Positions 16,872 through 25,729 of a DNA stretch of 29,719 nt are shown one piece after another. Source of the stretch: JBOCEF01 sp047610385 (GTDB lineage Bacteria; Pseudomonadota; Alphaproteobacteria; Rhodobacterales; Rhodobacteraceae); NCBI GenBank assembly GCA_047610385.1, contig JBLGAC010000050.1:1-29719 (forward strand), in the 5' to 3' direction. The translations under genes and the position numbers were made by a program. How positions within the stretch are numbered: the first letter of the stretch is position 1; each line of letters opens with the position of its first letter. The notes beneath the pieces were generated by a model. That model searched no databases. It was not told where the DNA came from and saw only the letters and a program-made list of their open reading frames with translations.

Positions 16872-18167
16872 TCAGGTCGACGCCGTGGTCAACGCCTGAT
16901 CAAGATCGGCGATCAGATCATCCGCGTCCTCAATCCCGATCGACAGGCGCACGACTGACGGACCCGCGCCCGCCGCTTCCTGCTGCTCAGGCGTCAGCTG
17001 GCGATGGGTGGTGGACGCCGAGTGGATGATCAGCGACCGCGTGTCCCCCAGATTGGCGACATGAGAGAAGATCTCCACACCGTCGACCAGCTTCATGCAC
17101 GCCTCATACCCGCCCTTGAGCGCAAATGTGAACATCCCGCCCGTGCCCTTGGGGTAAAGCTTTTTCGCCCGCCGCGCGTAGGGCGAGGATTTAAGCCCGG
17201 CATACGTTACCGCCGCGACCGCGGGATGGGTTTCAAGCCATTCAGCGATTCTTTTGGCGTTGGCGCAGTGGCGATCCATGCGCAGGGACAGCGTTTCAAT
17301 GCCCAGCAGGGTCAGGAACGCGTTCTGCGGTGCCATGGTCATGCCCAGATCACGCAGACCCACGGCGTGGCAGTGCAGCGTGTAGCTGAGCTGGCCGAAC
17401 GTTTCATGGAACTTCAGGCCGTGATAGGCGGGCTCGGGCTGGGACAGCGACGGATATTTGTCCGAGGCCGACCAGTCAAAGGTCCCACCATCGACCACCG
17501 CGCCACCCATGGCCTGCCCTGAACCGGACAGGTATTTCGTGGTCGAATGCACCACAAGATCGGCACCCAGCTTGAACGGCTGGCACAGATACGGCGTTGC
17601 CGCGGTGTTGTCGACGATCAGCGGCACACCCTTGGCCTTCGCAATCTTGGCGATGCGCGGGATGTCGGTGACATGGCCACCGGGGTTCGACACGGATTCG
17701 CAGAAGATCGCCTTGGTGCGCTTGGTGCAGGCGCGCGCCACTTGGCCGGGCTCGTCGATGTCGACGAATTTCGCCTCCCAGCCAAAACGCTTGAACGTCT
17801 GGCTGAACTGGGTGATCGAACCGCCGTAAAGCCGGGTGGAGACGACAACATTGTCGCCCGGCGACATCAGCGGGAACAGCGCCAGCACCTGCGCCGCATG
17901 GCCCGACGACGTGCACGTCGCGCCCACGCCACCTTCCAGCGTTGCGATGCGTTCTTGCAGAACGCTGGTCGTGGGGTTGGTCAGGCGCGAATAGATGAAC
18001 CCCACTTCCTGAAGGTTGAACAGCGCGGCGGCATGGTCCGCGTCGCGGAACACATAGGCGGTGTTTTGATAGATCGGGGTTTGCCGCGCGCCGGTGGTCG
18101 GATCGGGCTTGGCGCCTGCGTGAACCTGAAGCGTGTCGAAACCAAAGCTTTTCGGGCCTTCGGTCAT
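16872..18167 (-). CDS. metY: O-acetylhomoserine (thiol)-lyase, MetY-type
   Basis: The 431-residue PLP enzyme makes homocysteine from O-acetylhomoserine and sulfide, the direct sulfhydrylation route to methionine. Features are YSRLTNPT (59-66), the phosphate/cofactor region SSGHAAQ, Asp186 in VDNTAATPYL and the PLP lysine K211 in HSTTKYLSGSGQ. The length and the insert DLVVHSTTKYL...PEPAYHGLKF distinguish MetY from the shorter cystathionine synthases. ATG at 18167 is chosen over an upstream ATG because GGAGA lies 8 bases before it and the product starts MTEGPKSFGFDTLQVHAG. It is divergent from betI, and the shared gap holds a BetI-like operator and a leader hairpin. Methylation from glycine betaine could tie the two neighbours to methionine metabolism. 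Confidence 0.94.
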   Translation of the reverse strand: MTEGPKSFGFDTLQVHAGAKPDPTTGARQTPIYQNTAYVFRDADHAAALFNLQEVGFIYSRLTNPTTSVLQERIATLEGGVGATCTSSGHAAQVLALFPLMSPGDNVVVSTRLYGGSITQFSQTFKRFGWEAKFVDIDEPGQVARACTKRTKAIFCESVSNPGGHVTDIPRIAKIAKAKGVPLIVDNTAATPYLCQPFKLGADLVVHSTTKYLSGSGQAMGGAVVDGGTFDWSASDKYPSLSQPEPAYHGLKFHETFGQLSYTLHCHAVGLRDLGMTMAPQNAFLTLLGIETLSLRMDRHCANAKRIAEWLETHPAVAAVTYAGLKSSPYARRAKKLYPKGTGGMFTFALKGGYEACMKLVDGVEIFSHVANLGDTRSLIIHSASTTHRQLTPEQQEAAGAGPSVVRLSIGIEDADDLIADLDQALTTAST

Positions 18168-18195
18168 GGAATTTCTCTCCCGCATTCTTCTTTTT

Positions 18196-18220
18196 GCTCG
18201 GCGCGATGTGGCGCCGGAGC
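18196..18220 (-). promoter_or_regulatory. Hairpin in the metY leader
   Basis: On the transcript strand GCTCCGGCGC pairs with GCGCCGAGC, nine pairs with one bulged C, followed by AAAAAG and then the ribosome site. It lies 29 bases before the ATG. I looked for a SAM-responsive riboswitch, common upstream of methionine genes, and could not match a known SAM-II or SAM/SAH pattern. A minor RNA structure is all that can be stated. Confidence 0.3.
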
Positions 18221-18285
18221 GTCTGATTGCGTCGCGATGGTATCGAAAGACACGGGTTTGAACAGCCGGGAATGAATGCCAGAGC

Positions 18286-18327
18286 GATATCGCTGATTGA
18301 TTGACGGATCAATCAATCAGCGATATC
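18286..18327. promoter_or_regulatory. BetI-like operator 1 (perfect 19+19 bp inverted repeat)
   Basis: The arm gatatcgctgattgattga (18286-18304) is the exact reverse complement of 18309-18327, separated by cgga. Its core ATTGATTGA-N4-TCAATCAAT is of the kind bound by BetI repressors in other proteobacteria. It lies between the divergent metY and betI genes, 34 bases before the betI ATG, and overlaps a promoter. BetI probably represses betI and the operon here, with release by choline. Confidence 0.85.
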
Positions 18328-18329
18328 CT
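18301..18329 (+). promoter_or_regulatory. betI operon promoter within operator 1
   Basis: A -35 box TTGACG (18301-18306) and a -10 box TATCCT (18324-18329) are separated by exactly 17 bp. They match 5 of 6 and 4 of 6 consensus bases. Both lie in the inverted repeat, so repressor binding would block polymerase. The mirror-image minus strand gives a weaker TTGATC/TATCGC pair facing metY. Confidence 0.6.
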
Positions 18330-18361
18330 ACATTCCTGACCTTGATGCGAGAATTCACACC

Positions 18362-18988
18362 ATGTCCGCCGCACGTCCCCGCCCCCCCCGCGTGATCGCG
18401 CCTGAGGAGGTCCGCCGCAAAGCCCTCGTCGATGCCGTGATCCGAGAGGTCGGCACCGCAGGGACGCTTGACGTCACAGTGGCGCGGATCGCGCGGGCCG
18501 CAGGCATGTCCCCGGCGCTAGCGCATCACTATTTCGGGTCCAAGGAACAGATGCTGCTGGCTGCCATGCGCCGCCTTCTGAAAGATTTCCGGGCCGAAGT
18601 CCGCGCCCGTCGCGCTGAGGCGCACGGGCCCCGCACCCGCCTGTCCGCCGTCGCCAAGGCCAGTTTCGGCGCAGGACAGCTGGACCGGGCGGTGATTTCG
18701 GCCTGGTTGCTGTTTTACCAGCAGGCGCAGGTGTCGACCGACGCCGCGCGGCTGCTGGCAGTCTATCGCCGCCGCCTGCATGGCATGTTGATGCACGATC
18801 TGCGCGCATTGCTGCCCCAGGACGCCGCGCGCCGCGTCGCGCTAAGCTTTGGCGCGCTGATCGATGGGTTTTATCTGCGCCAAGCGCTTGGCGGCACCGA
18901 CCCGCAGGCCCCCGACCGGGCAGAGACCGAAGCGCTGGCCATTTCTGCGCTGTCGGCCATGATTGCCGCCGAAGGCGCACAGCGCTGA
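18362..18988 (+). CDS. betI: TetR-family choline-responsive repressor BetI
   Basis: The 208-residue protein has a TetR-type helix-turn-helix in residues about 36-60 (VTVARIARAAGMSPALAHHYFGSKEQML). The C-terminal ligand domain has the BetI-like stretch AWLLFYQQAQVSTDAARLLA and then VALSFGALIDGFYLRQAL, which parallels the E. coli BetI 'AWLAFW...ALIDGLWLRAAL'. BetI represses choline-to-betaine genes and is relieved by choline. The ATG lies 34 bases after operator 1; there is no strong ribosome site directly before it, only a GCGAGAA-like stretch. It heads an operon with the GST-like gene, betB and betA, fitting autoregulation. Confidence 0.92.
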   Translation: MSAARPRPPRVIAPEEVRRKALVDAVIREVGTAGTLDVTVARIARAAGMSPALAHHYFGSKEQMLLAAMRRLLKDFRAEVRARRAEAHGPRTRLSAVAKASFGAGQLDRAVISAWLLFYQQAQVSTDAARLLAVYRRRLHGMLMHDLRALLPQDAARRVALSFGALIDGFYLRQALGGTDPQAPDRAETEALAISALSAMIAAEGAQR

Positions 18989-19007
18989 TCCAAAGGAGAG
19001 ACACGAC

Positions 19008-19642
19008 ATGCTGAAGATCTGGGGACGCGCCACATCGGCGAACGTGCAGGCCGCCACATGGGCCGCGGCAGAATTGGACCTGCCGACGGAACGCATCGAC
19101 TGGGGCGGCAAGTTTGGCGGCAACGACGATCCCGCCTTCCGCGCCATGTCCCCCGCCGGGCTGGTGCCCGCGATGCAGGACGGCGATCTGACCCTGTTCG
19201 AAAGCCCCGCCATGGTGCGCTATCTGGGCGCAAAATATGGCAATGACGCCTTCTGGCCCACCGATCCGGCCGCGCGCGCCGTGCTGGACCAATGGGCCGA
19301 ATGGGCGAAAGGCACGTTTTACTCCGTCGTGATCGGCAGCCTGTTTTTCAACCTGATCCGCGTGAAGGCCGCGGACCGCAATGCCGCGACGATGGCTGTG
19401 GCTGAGGCGAACGCCGCCACCTGCGCGCGCACCATTGACGCCCGCATCGGCGCAGGGCCGTGGCTGGCCGGTGATGCGTTCAGCTTTGCCGACGTGATGC
19501 TGGGGCACTTTCTGTATCGCTACTACACGCTGGATTTTGCGCGCGCTGTGGCCCCGAACCTTGACGCCTACTATGCCCGACTGTGCGCCCGCCCTGCCTT
19601 TGCGCGCCATGTGATGATCAACTACGATGAATTGAGAGCTGA

Positions 19643-19646
<4 letters not shown>
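19008..19646 (+). CDS. Glutathione S-transferase-like protein inside the bet operon
   Basis: The 212-residue protein has a thioredoxin-like N-terminal domain with a Ser in the likely active-site region (ATSANVQ, S10), the cis-proline motif LVPAMQDGD (P54) and the glutathione gamma-Glu-binding pair E65-S66 (FESPAMVRYLG). The all-helical C-terminal domain contains GPWLAGDAFSFADVMLGHF, with the N-capping box S-x-x-D typical of the family. The start at 19008 is supported by AAAGGAG 10 bases upstream and by family length. Its stop overlaps the betB ATG by four bases (ATGA), so the two are translationally coupled. The substrate is unknown; detoxification of an aldehyde or stress product linked to choline oxidation is inference. 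Family assignment is good, specific role open. Confidence 0.9.
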
Positions 19647-21103
<1,457 letters not shown>

Positions 21104-21208
21104 CGGGACGCCGCGCCCCCACCGCAGCGCCGGTGACGCCGGTTGCGCCCGCGCGGCGGACCGACCCGCGGCACGGGCGGCGGGGGGCCGCGAACATCAA
21201 GCCACGCA

Positions 21209-21236
21209 CCCATTGATTGACTAATCGATCAATGGG
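21209..21236. promoter_or_regulatory. BetI-like operator 2 between betB and betA
   Basis: The outer arms cccattgat and atcaatggg pair exactly. The core is ATTGATTGA-N4-TCGATCAAT, the same 22-bp layout as operator 1 with one mismatch in the right half. It lies about 100 bases upstream of betA. Confidence 0.7.
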
Positions 21237-21271
21237 CGCGCGCCAATCGCGGCGCACCAACCGCGCCTGCT

Positions 21272-21291
21272 GATTGATCAGCCAATCAATC
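21272..21291. promoter_or_regulatory. BetI-like operator 3 upstream of betA
   Basis: The arms gattgat (21272-21278) and atcaatc (21285-21291) are exact inverted repeats 6 bases apart, 41 bases before the betA ATG. The half-site sequence is the same as in operators 1 and 2 but the spacing differs, so it is a weaker or looser site. Its centre lies 59 bp from that of operator 2. Confidence 0.5.
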
Positions 21292-21332
21292 GTCGCCGCC
21301 ACCTGCGCGCGGCAAACCCAAGGAGCGACCCC

Positions 21333-22955
21333 ATGGAGGCGGATTTCGTGATCGTCGGCGCCGGATCCGCCGGATGCGCGCTGGCATTCCGGCTGGCCGA
21401 CAGCGGTGCCTCAGTGATCGTGATCGAGCATGGCGGCACCGATGCCGGGCCGTTCATCCGCATGCCCGGCGCGCTGTCCTATCCCATGAACATGAAGCGC
21501 TATGATTGGGGCTATAGCTCTGAGCCAGAGGCGCAGTTGAACGGGCGGCGTCTGGTCTGTCCGCGCGGCAAGGTGATCGGTGGCAGCTCCTCGATCAACG
21601 GTATGGTGTATGTGCGCGGTCATGCGCGCGATTTCGATTATTGGGCCAAACAGGGTGCCAAAGGCTGGAGTGGCGCTGAAGTCGCCCCCTATTACCGGCG
21701 CATGGAGGACTGGCATGAAGGCGGCCCCTTTCAGGGCGTGCCCCCCGCAGATCCCACCCTGCGCGGTCTTGGCGGCCCCCTGCGCGTGTCGCGCGGCACC
21801 CGCGAAAGCCCGCTGACCCGCGCCTTTGTGCAGGCGGGTGCCGAGGCGGGCTGGCCGGTCACCCCCGATTACAACGGTGCCACGCAAGAAGGCTTCGGCC
21901 CCTATGACATGACGGTAAAGGACGGGCGGCGCTGGTCCTCAGCCGATGCGTATCTGCGCCCGGCGATCAAGGGCGGGAACTGCACGCTGGTGCGCGCACT
22001 GGCCAGCAAGGTCGCGATGGACGGCACCCGCGCAACCGGCGTTGACGTCACCCGCGGCGGCAAGACTGAAACGATCCGCGCACGGCGCGAGGTGATCCTG
22101 TCGGCCTCAGCGATCAATTCGCCGATGCTGCTGATGCGCTCAGGCATCGGGCCTGCGGCGCATCTGGCCGCGCATGGCGTCGCGCCGCTGGTCGACCGGC
22201 CTGGCGTAGGGTCCAACCTGCAGGACCATCTTGAGGTCTATGTGCAGCAGGCCGCGAGCCAACCAGTGTCGCTGTTCAAATACTGGAACCTGATCGGCAA
22301 GGGCTATGTCGGCGCACGCTGGCTGCTGCGCGGTGATGGGCCGGGCGCGTCGAACCAGTTCGAAAGCGGCGCCTTCCTGCGATCAGGCCCTGATGCCGAA
22401 TACCCTGATCTGCAGATGCATTTCCTGCCCATCGCCGTGCGCTATGATGGCCAGGCCGCGGCTGAGGGCCACGGCTTTCAGGCCCATGTCGGGCCGATGC
22501 GGTCCCCATCGCGCGGCACGGTGCGGCTGGGTGCGGGCGGCGCGCCTGAGATCCGGTTCAACTACATGACCGACCCTGAGGACTTCAAAGTGTTCCGCGC
22601 TGGCATCCGCGCGGTGCGCAAGGTGTTCGCGCAGGCGGCGTTCGATCCCTATCGCGGACACGAAATATCACCGGGCAAGGGTGCGGACAGTGACGAGGCG
22701 CTGGACGCCTTTGTGCGCGAGCATGGCGAGAGCGCCTATCATCCCTGCGGGACTTGCCGCATGGGAGCTTTGGACGATCCGATGGCCGTAGTAGACCCCG
22801 AAACCCGTGTGATCGGTGTTGAGGGGCTGCGGGTGGTCGACAGCTCAATCTTCCCGCGGGTGACCTACGGCAACCTGAACGCGCCCTCGATCATGGTTGG
22901 GGAAAAGGCGGCGGACATGATTTTGGGGCGCACGCCGCTGCAAGCGGACGGCTAG
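21333..22955 (+). CDS. betA: Choline dehydrogenase
   Basis: The 540-residue FAD enzyme of the GMC family oxidises choline to betaine aldehyde, passing electrons to the respiratory chain. The FAD dinucleotide-binding motif is at the start (FVIVGAGSAGC, residues 5-15). The GMC signature PRGKVIGGSSSINGMVYVRG is at about 77-96 and the second signature includes SASAINSPMLLMRSGIG. Catalytic H470 (YHPCGTCRMG) and N516 (GNLNAP) are in place. AAGGAG precedes the ATG by 9 bases. It follows betB after a 229-base gap with two BetI-like operators, so it may have its own regulated promoter. A paralogue (alkJ-like) is 1.1 kb downstream. Choline as substrate is supported by context more than by any residue. 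Confidence 0.92.
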   Translation: MEADFVIVGAGSAGCALAFRLADSGASVIVIEHGGTDAGPFIRMPGALSYPMNMKRYDWGYSSEPEAQLNGRRLVCPRGKVIGGSSSINGMVYVRGHARDFDYWAKQGAKGWSGAEVAPYYRRMEDWHEGGPFQGVPPADPTLRGLGGPLRVSRGTRESPLTRAFVQAGAEAGWPVTPDYNGATQEGFGPYDMTVKDGRRWSSADAYLRPAIKGGNCTLVRALASKVAMDGTRATGVDVTRGGKTETIRARREVILSASAINSPMLLMRSGIGPAAHLAAHGVAPLVDRPGVGSNLQDHLEVYVQQAASQPVSLFKYWNLIGKGYVGARWLLRGDGPGASNQFESGAFLRSGPDAEYPDLQMHFLPIAVRYDGQAAAEGHGFQAHVGPMRSPSRGTVRLGAGGAPEIRFNYMTDPEDFKVFRAGIRAVRKVFAQAAFDPYRGHEISPGKGADSDEALDAFVREHGESAYHPCGTCRMGALDDPMAVVDPETRVIGVEGLRVVDSSIFPRVTYGNLNAPSIMVGEKAADMILGRTPLQADG

Positions 22956-24087
22956 GCGGCACGGAAAACGCGCATCCGGGCGATGGATCGCCGCGAGGTG
23001 GACAAATCTGAGCAAGCTGGCGGCGGCCCTGTTGCAGCGGGTGGCGGCGCGAAATCCCTTCGCATCAAGGCCGCGCCGGATCATGAAGGCCGGATCATCA
23101 GCAACAGCGACACCGGGATCAATGAAACCTCTCCTGATCCCGTGAACAGCCGTCAAGGATGTGACCGCTGGCACGCGTGGGCGCATATTCTGGGCCGTCG
23201 ATCTGTTGCCGCCGCAGCAAGTTGGCGTGTTACGACACAGCAGGCGGCAAGCATTCGCTGCATTTTGGCCTCACCCGCGGTGAAAACTGGCTGCCCCCTG
23301 CGATATGTTCCTGAACTTTTCGCCGAACGTAACCGGCGCGGACGTGTGGCAACCGGGCGGGGCGATCCTGTCGCAGCTTCATCTCAGCCAGGTATATTCG
23401 GGCAGCGCGTTGACGATTGCTCAACCTCCAGCACCGCCGCGCTGATCAACAAGAGCCCGAGCCCACTGCGCACAAAACGCCCCGACAATGCGGGGCAGCT
23501 CCCCAAAAATTGGACACTGATGCTGGCCGCTATGTATTGGCCTTCGACAACGGGTAAAATATACTCCTTATGATGATATTAATTTTGGCCAACCTCATTT
23601 GCTGATCAATTTTAAAAATTAACTTATTGATAAGTACTTGATAGGATTTTCGATCACCTTCATCAATTATTCCAGATAGCGCAAGCGTGTCCCCCTGGTT
23701 TTGGCACTCGCAACAGCATCACGTCGACCAGCACAGCGGGGGGTACTTTTGGCTTCAGCGACGACATATTGGTCCTGCGCAAGAACCATGCAAATGGCGG
23801 GTCGATGACCTTCGGCAGCGCCTCGGTTCTGACGCTTGGCCTCACGCCGGATGCCTATGCCACGGCGCTGCCCAATGGCACGATCAATCTGGTGCCCCAT
23901 GCGATGCGCGGATGCGGTGCGGACCCATAGGTGCCAGCTGGCCGATGCCATGTTCCGGGTATTTCCTGCGGGCTGACGCCAGCCGCGCAAGACATCTGGA
24001 CAAGCGTCCAGTTTTTTCGTCTGATGACCGTCCAATCGCCATAAAGCGATCTGCAAACGCGCAACGTCGCGCCGCCGGGAGGGCGGA
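22956..24087. pseudogene. Decayed intergenic region with coding-like remnants
   Basis: No intact gene is seen in these 1132 bases. Several short pieces look once-coding but lie in different frames. At 23305-23445 is a 46-codon piece (FLNFSPNVTGADVWQPGGA). At about 23490-23560 a piece ends LDTDAGRYVLAFDNG. At 23634-23930 an open stretch without a start codon includes FGFSDDILVLRKNHANGG and GLTPDAYATALPNGTINLVP. The 23560-23680 stretch is clearly AT-richer than its surroundings. The Gly/Ser/Thr/Asp style suggests remains of a secreted or surface protein, but no family is recognised. The 196-codon open frame at 22983-23573 has no family match and poor codon pattern and is not called. Confidence 0.45.
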
Positions 24088-25716
24088 ATGGCTTTTGATT
24101 ATGTGATCGTCGGCGGTGGCTCTGCCGGGTCCACCCTGGCCGCACGGCTGTCCGAAGACCCCGCCGCGCGCGTGTGTCTGCTGGAGGCCGGGGGGCGCGG
24201 TGACAGCATTCTGGTTCGCATGCCCGCCGCCGCGGTGGCGATGCTGCCGGGGCGTCCGAAAATCAGCAACTGGGCCTATGAAACCGTGCCACAGCCCGGC
24301 CTTGGCGGGCGCAAAGGCTATCAGCCCCGCGGCAAGGCGCTGGGCGGCTCCAGCGCGATCAACGCCATGCTTTATGCGCGTGGGCACCGCGCGGATTACG
24401 ACGAATGGGCGGCGATGGGCTGCGATGGCTGGGGCTGGGACGACGTCCTGCCCTATTTCCGCAAGTCTGAGAACAACCTGGTGGGCACCGACGCCGTCCA
24501 TGGCCGCGACGGGCCTTTGCAGGTGTCGAACCAGCGCGATCCACGCCCGATCAGCCATGCCTTTGTTGAGGCAGCAACCCAGATGCAGCACCGCCGGCGC
24601 GACGATTTCAACGATGGCGACAATGAAGGCGTCGGCCTGTTTCAGGTCACCCAGTTCCACGACAAGGCCAAGGCGGGGCAGCGGTGCTCAGCCGCCGCCG
24701 CTTATCTGTTCCCGGTGATGGACCGCCCCAACCTGACCGTGATCACCCGCGCCCACGCCACGCGCATTCTGTTCGACGGGACGCGCGCGGTCGGCGTGCA
24801 ATACCGCAAGGGCCGCGGCACCCATCACGCCATGGCCGCGAAAGAAGTGATCCTGTGCGGCGGTGCGTTCAATTCGCCCCAGCTGCTGCAATTGTCCGGC
24901 GTCGGGCGGCCTGAGGATATCACCCCCCACGGCATCGCGATGGTCCACCCCCTGCCCGGCGTCGGTGCCAATCTGCAGGACCATCTGGATTTCACGCTGA
25001 CCTGGAAGACCCGCGACCGGGACAATTTCGGCATCAGCGCCGTGGCAGGCCTGAACCTGATCAAACACCTGCTGCGCTGGCGCAAGGATGGCGGCGGCAT
25101 GCTGGCCACGCCCTTTGCCGAAGGGGCCGCGTTCCTCAAGACCGACCCGGCGTTGGACCGGCCCGATGTACAGCTGCATTTCGTGATCTCGATCGTCGAC
25201 AATCATGCGCGCAAACTGCATCTGGGCCATGGATTTGGCTGCCATGTCTGCGTACTGCGCCCTCGCAGTGCCGGGCGGGTGTTTGTGCAAAGCGCTGATC
25301 CGACCGCGGCACCGGGGATCGACCCAAATTTCCTTTCGGACCCGCAGGACATGGCAACCATGATCAAGGGCGTGCGCATGGCGCGCGCGATCCTGGGCGC
25401 CCCAGCCCTGGCAAAATACCGCGACACTGAAATGTTCCTGACCGGGCACGAAACCGACGCAGCGCTGGAGGGCCATGTCCGCGCGCGCGCCGACACCATC
25501 TATCACCCGGTCGGCACCTGCCGGATGGGCACCGACGACATGGCCGTGACCGACCCCCAATTGCGGGTCCACGGGCTGTCGGGGCTTCGGGTCGTCGACG
25601 CGTCAGTCATGCCGCGGCTGATCGGCGGGAATACCAACGCGCCGACCATCATGATCGCGGAAAAAGCCGCCGACATTATCAAACGGGCCCATGCGCCCGC
25701 ACTCGTTGCTGAATAA
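24088..25716 (+). CDS. alkJ: GMC-family alcohol dehydrogenase, AlkJ-like
   Basis: The 542-residue FAD oxidoreductase resembles the membrane-associated aliphatic alcohol dehydrogenase AlkJ of Pseudomonas. The FAD motif VIVGGGSAGSTLAARLSEDP is at residues 6-25, and PRGKALGGSSAINAMLYARG is the GMC signature. Catalytic H473 and N517 lie in TIYHPVGTCRMG and LIGGNTNAPTIMIAE. The block HVCVLRPRSAGRVFVQSADP plus IDPNFLSDPQDMATMIKGV parallels AlkJ. GGGAGGGCGG precedes the ATG. An AlkK-like gene follows 13 bases later, which supports oxidation of an alcohol to the aldehyde/acid before CoA activation. No alkB hydroxylase is present in the window. A choline or other alcohol specificity is the alternative. 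Confidence 0.8.
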   Translation: MAFDYVIVGGGSAGSTLAARLSEDPAARVCLLEAGGRGDSILVRMPAAAVAMLPGRPKISNWAYETVPQPGLGGRKGYQPRGKALGGSSAINAMLYARGHRADYDEWAAMGCDGWGWDDVLPYFRKSENNLVGTDAVHGRDGPLQVSNQRDPRPISHAFVEAATQMQHRRRDDFNDGDNEGVGLFQVTQFHDKAKAGQRCSAAAAYLFPVMDRPNLTVITRAHATRILFDGTRAVGVQYRKGRGTHHAMAAKEVILCGGAFNSPQLLQLSGVGRPEDITPHGIAMVHPLPGVGANLQDHLDFTLTWKTRDRDNFGISAVAGLNLIKHLLRWRKDGGGMLATPFAEGAAFLKTDPALDRPDVQLHFVISIVDNHARKLHLGHGFGCHVCVLRPRSAGRVFVQSADPTAAPGIDPNFLSDPQDMATMIKGVRMARAILGAPALAKYRDTEMFLTGHETDAALEGHVRARADTIYHPVGTCRMGTDDMAVTDPQLRVHGLSGLRVVDASVMPRLIGGNTNAPTIMIAEKAADIIKRAHAPALVAE

Positions 25717-25729
25717 GGGAAGGTTTCCG

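Noticed and set aside
18168..18285. SAM-type riboswitch in the metY leader
   Set aside because: I looked for SAM-II and SAM/SAH-like patterns because methionine genes often carry them. Only a simple 9-bp hairpin is visible and the conserved core is not.
22983..23573. A 196-codon open frame after betA
   Set aside because: No ribosome site, mixed composition and no protein family. Other frames in the same stretch look more coding-like, so this one is probably accidental.
23610..23640. A BetI-like site in the AT-rich patch (gctgatcaat, ttattgataa)
   Set aside because: The short palindromes do not form the ATTGATTGA-N4-TCAATCAAT layout and are expected in AT-rich DNA.
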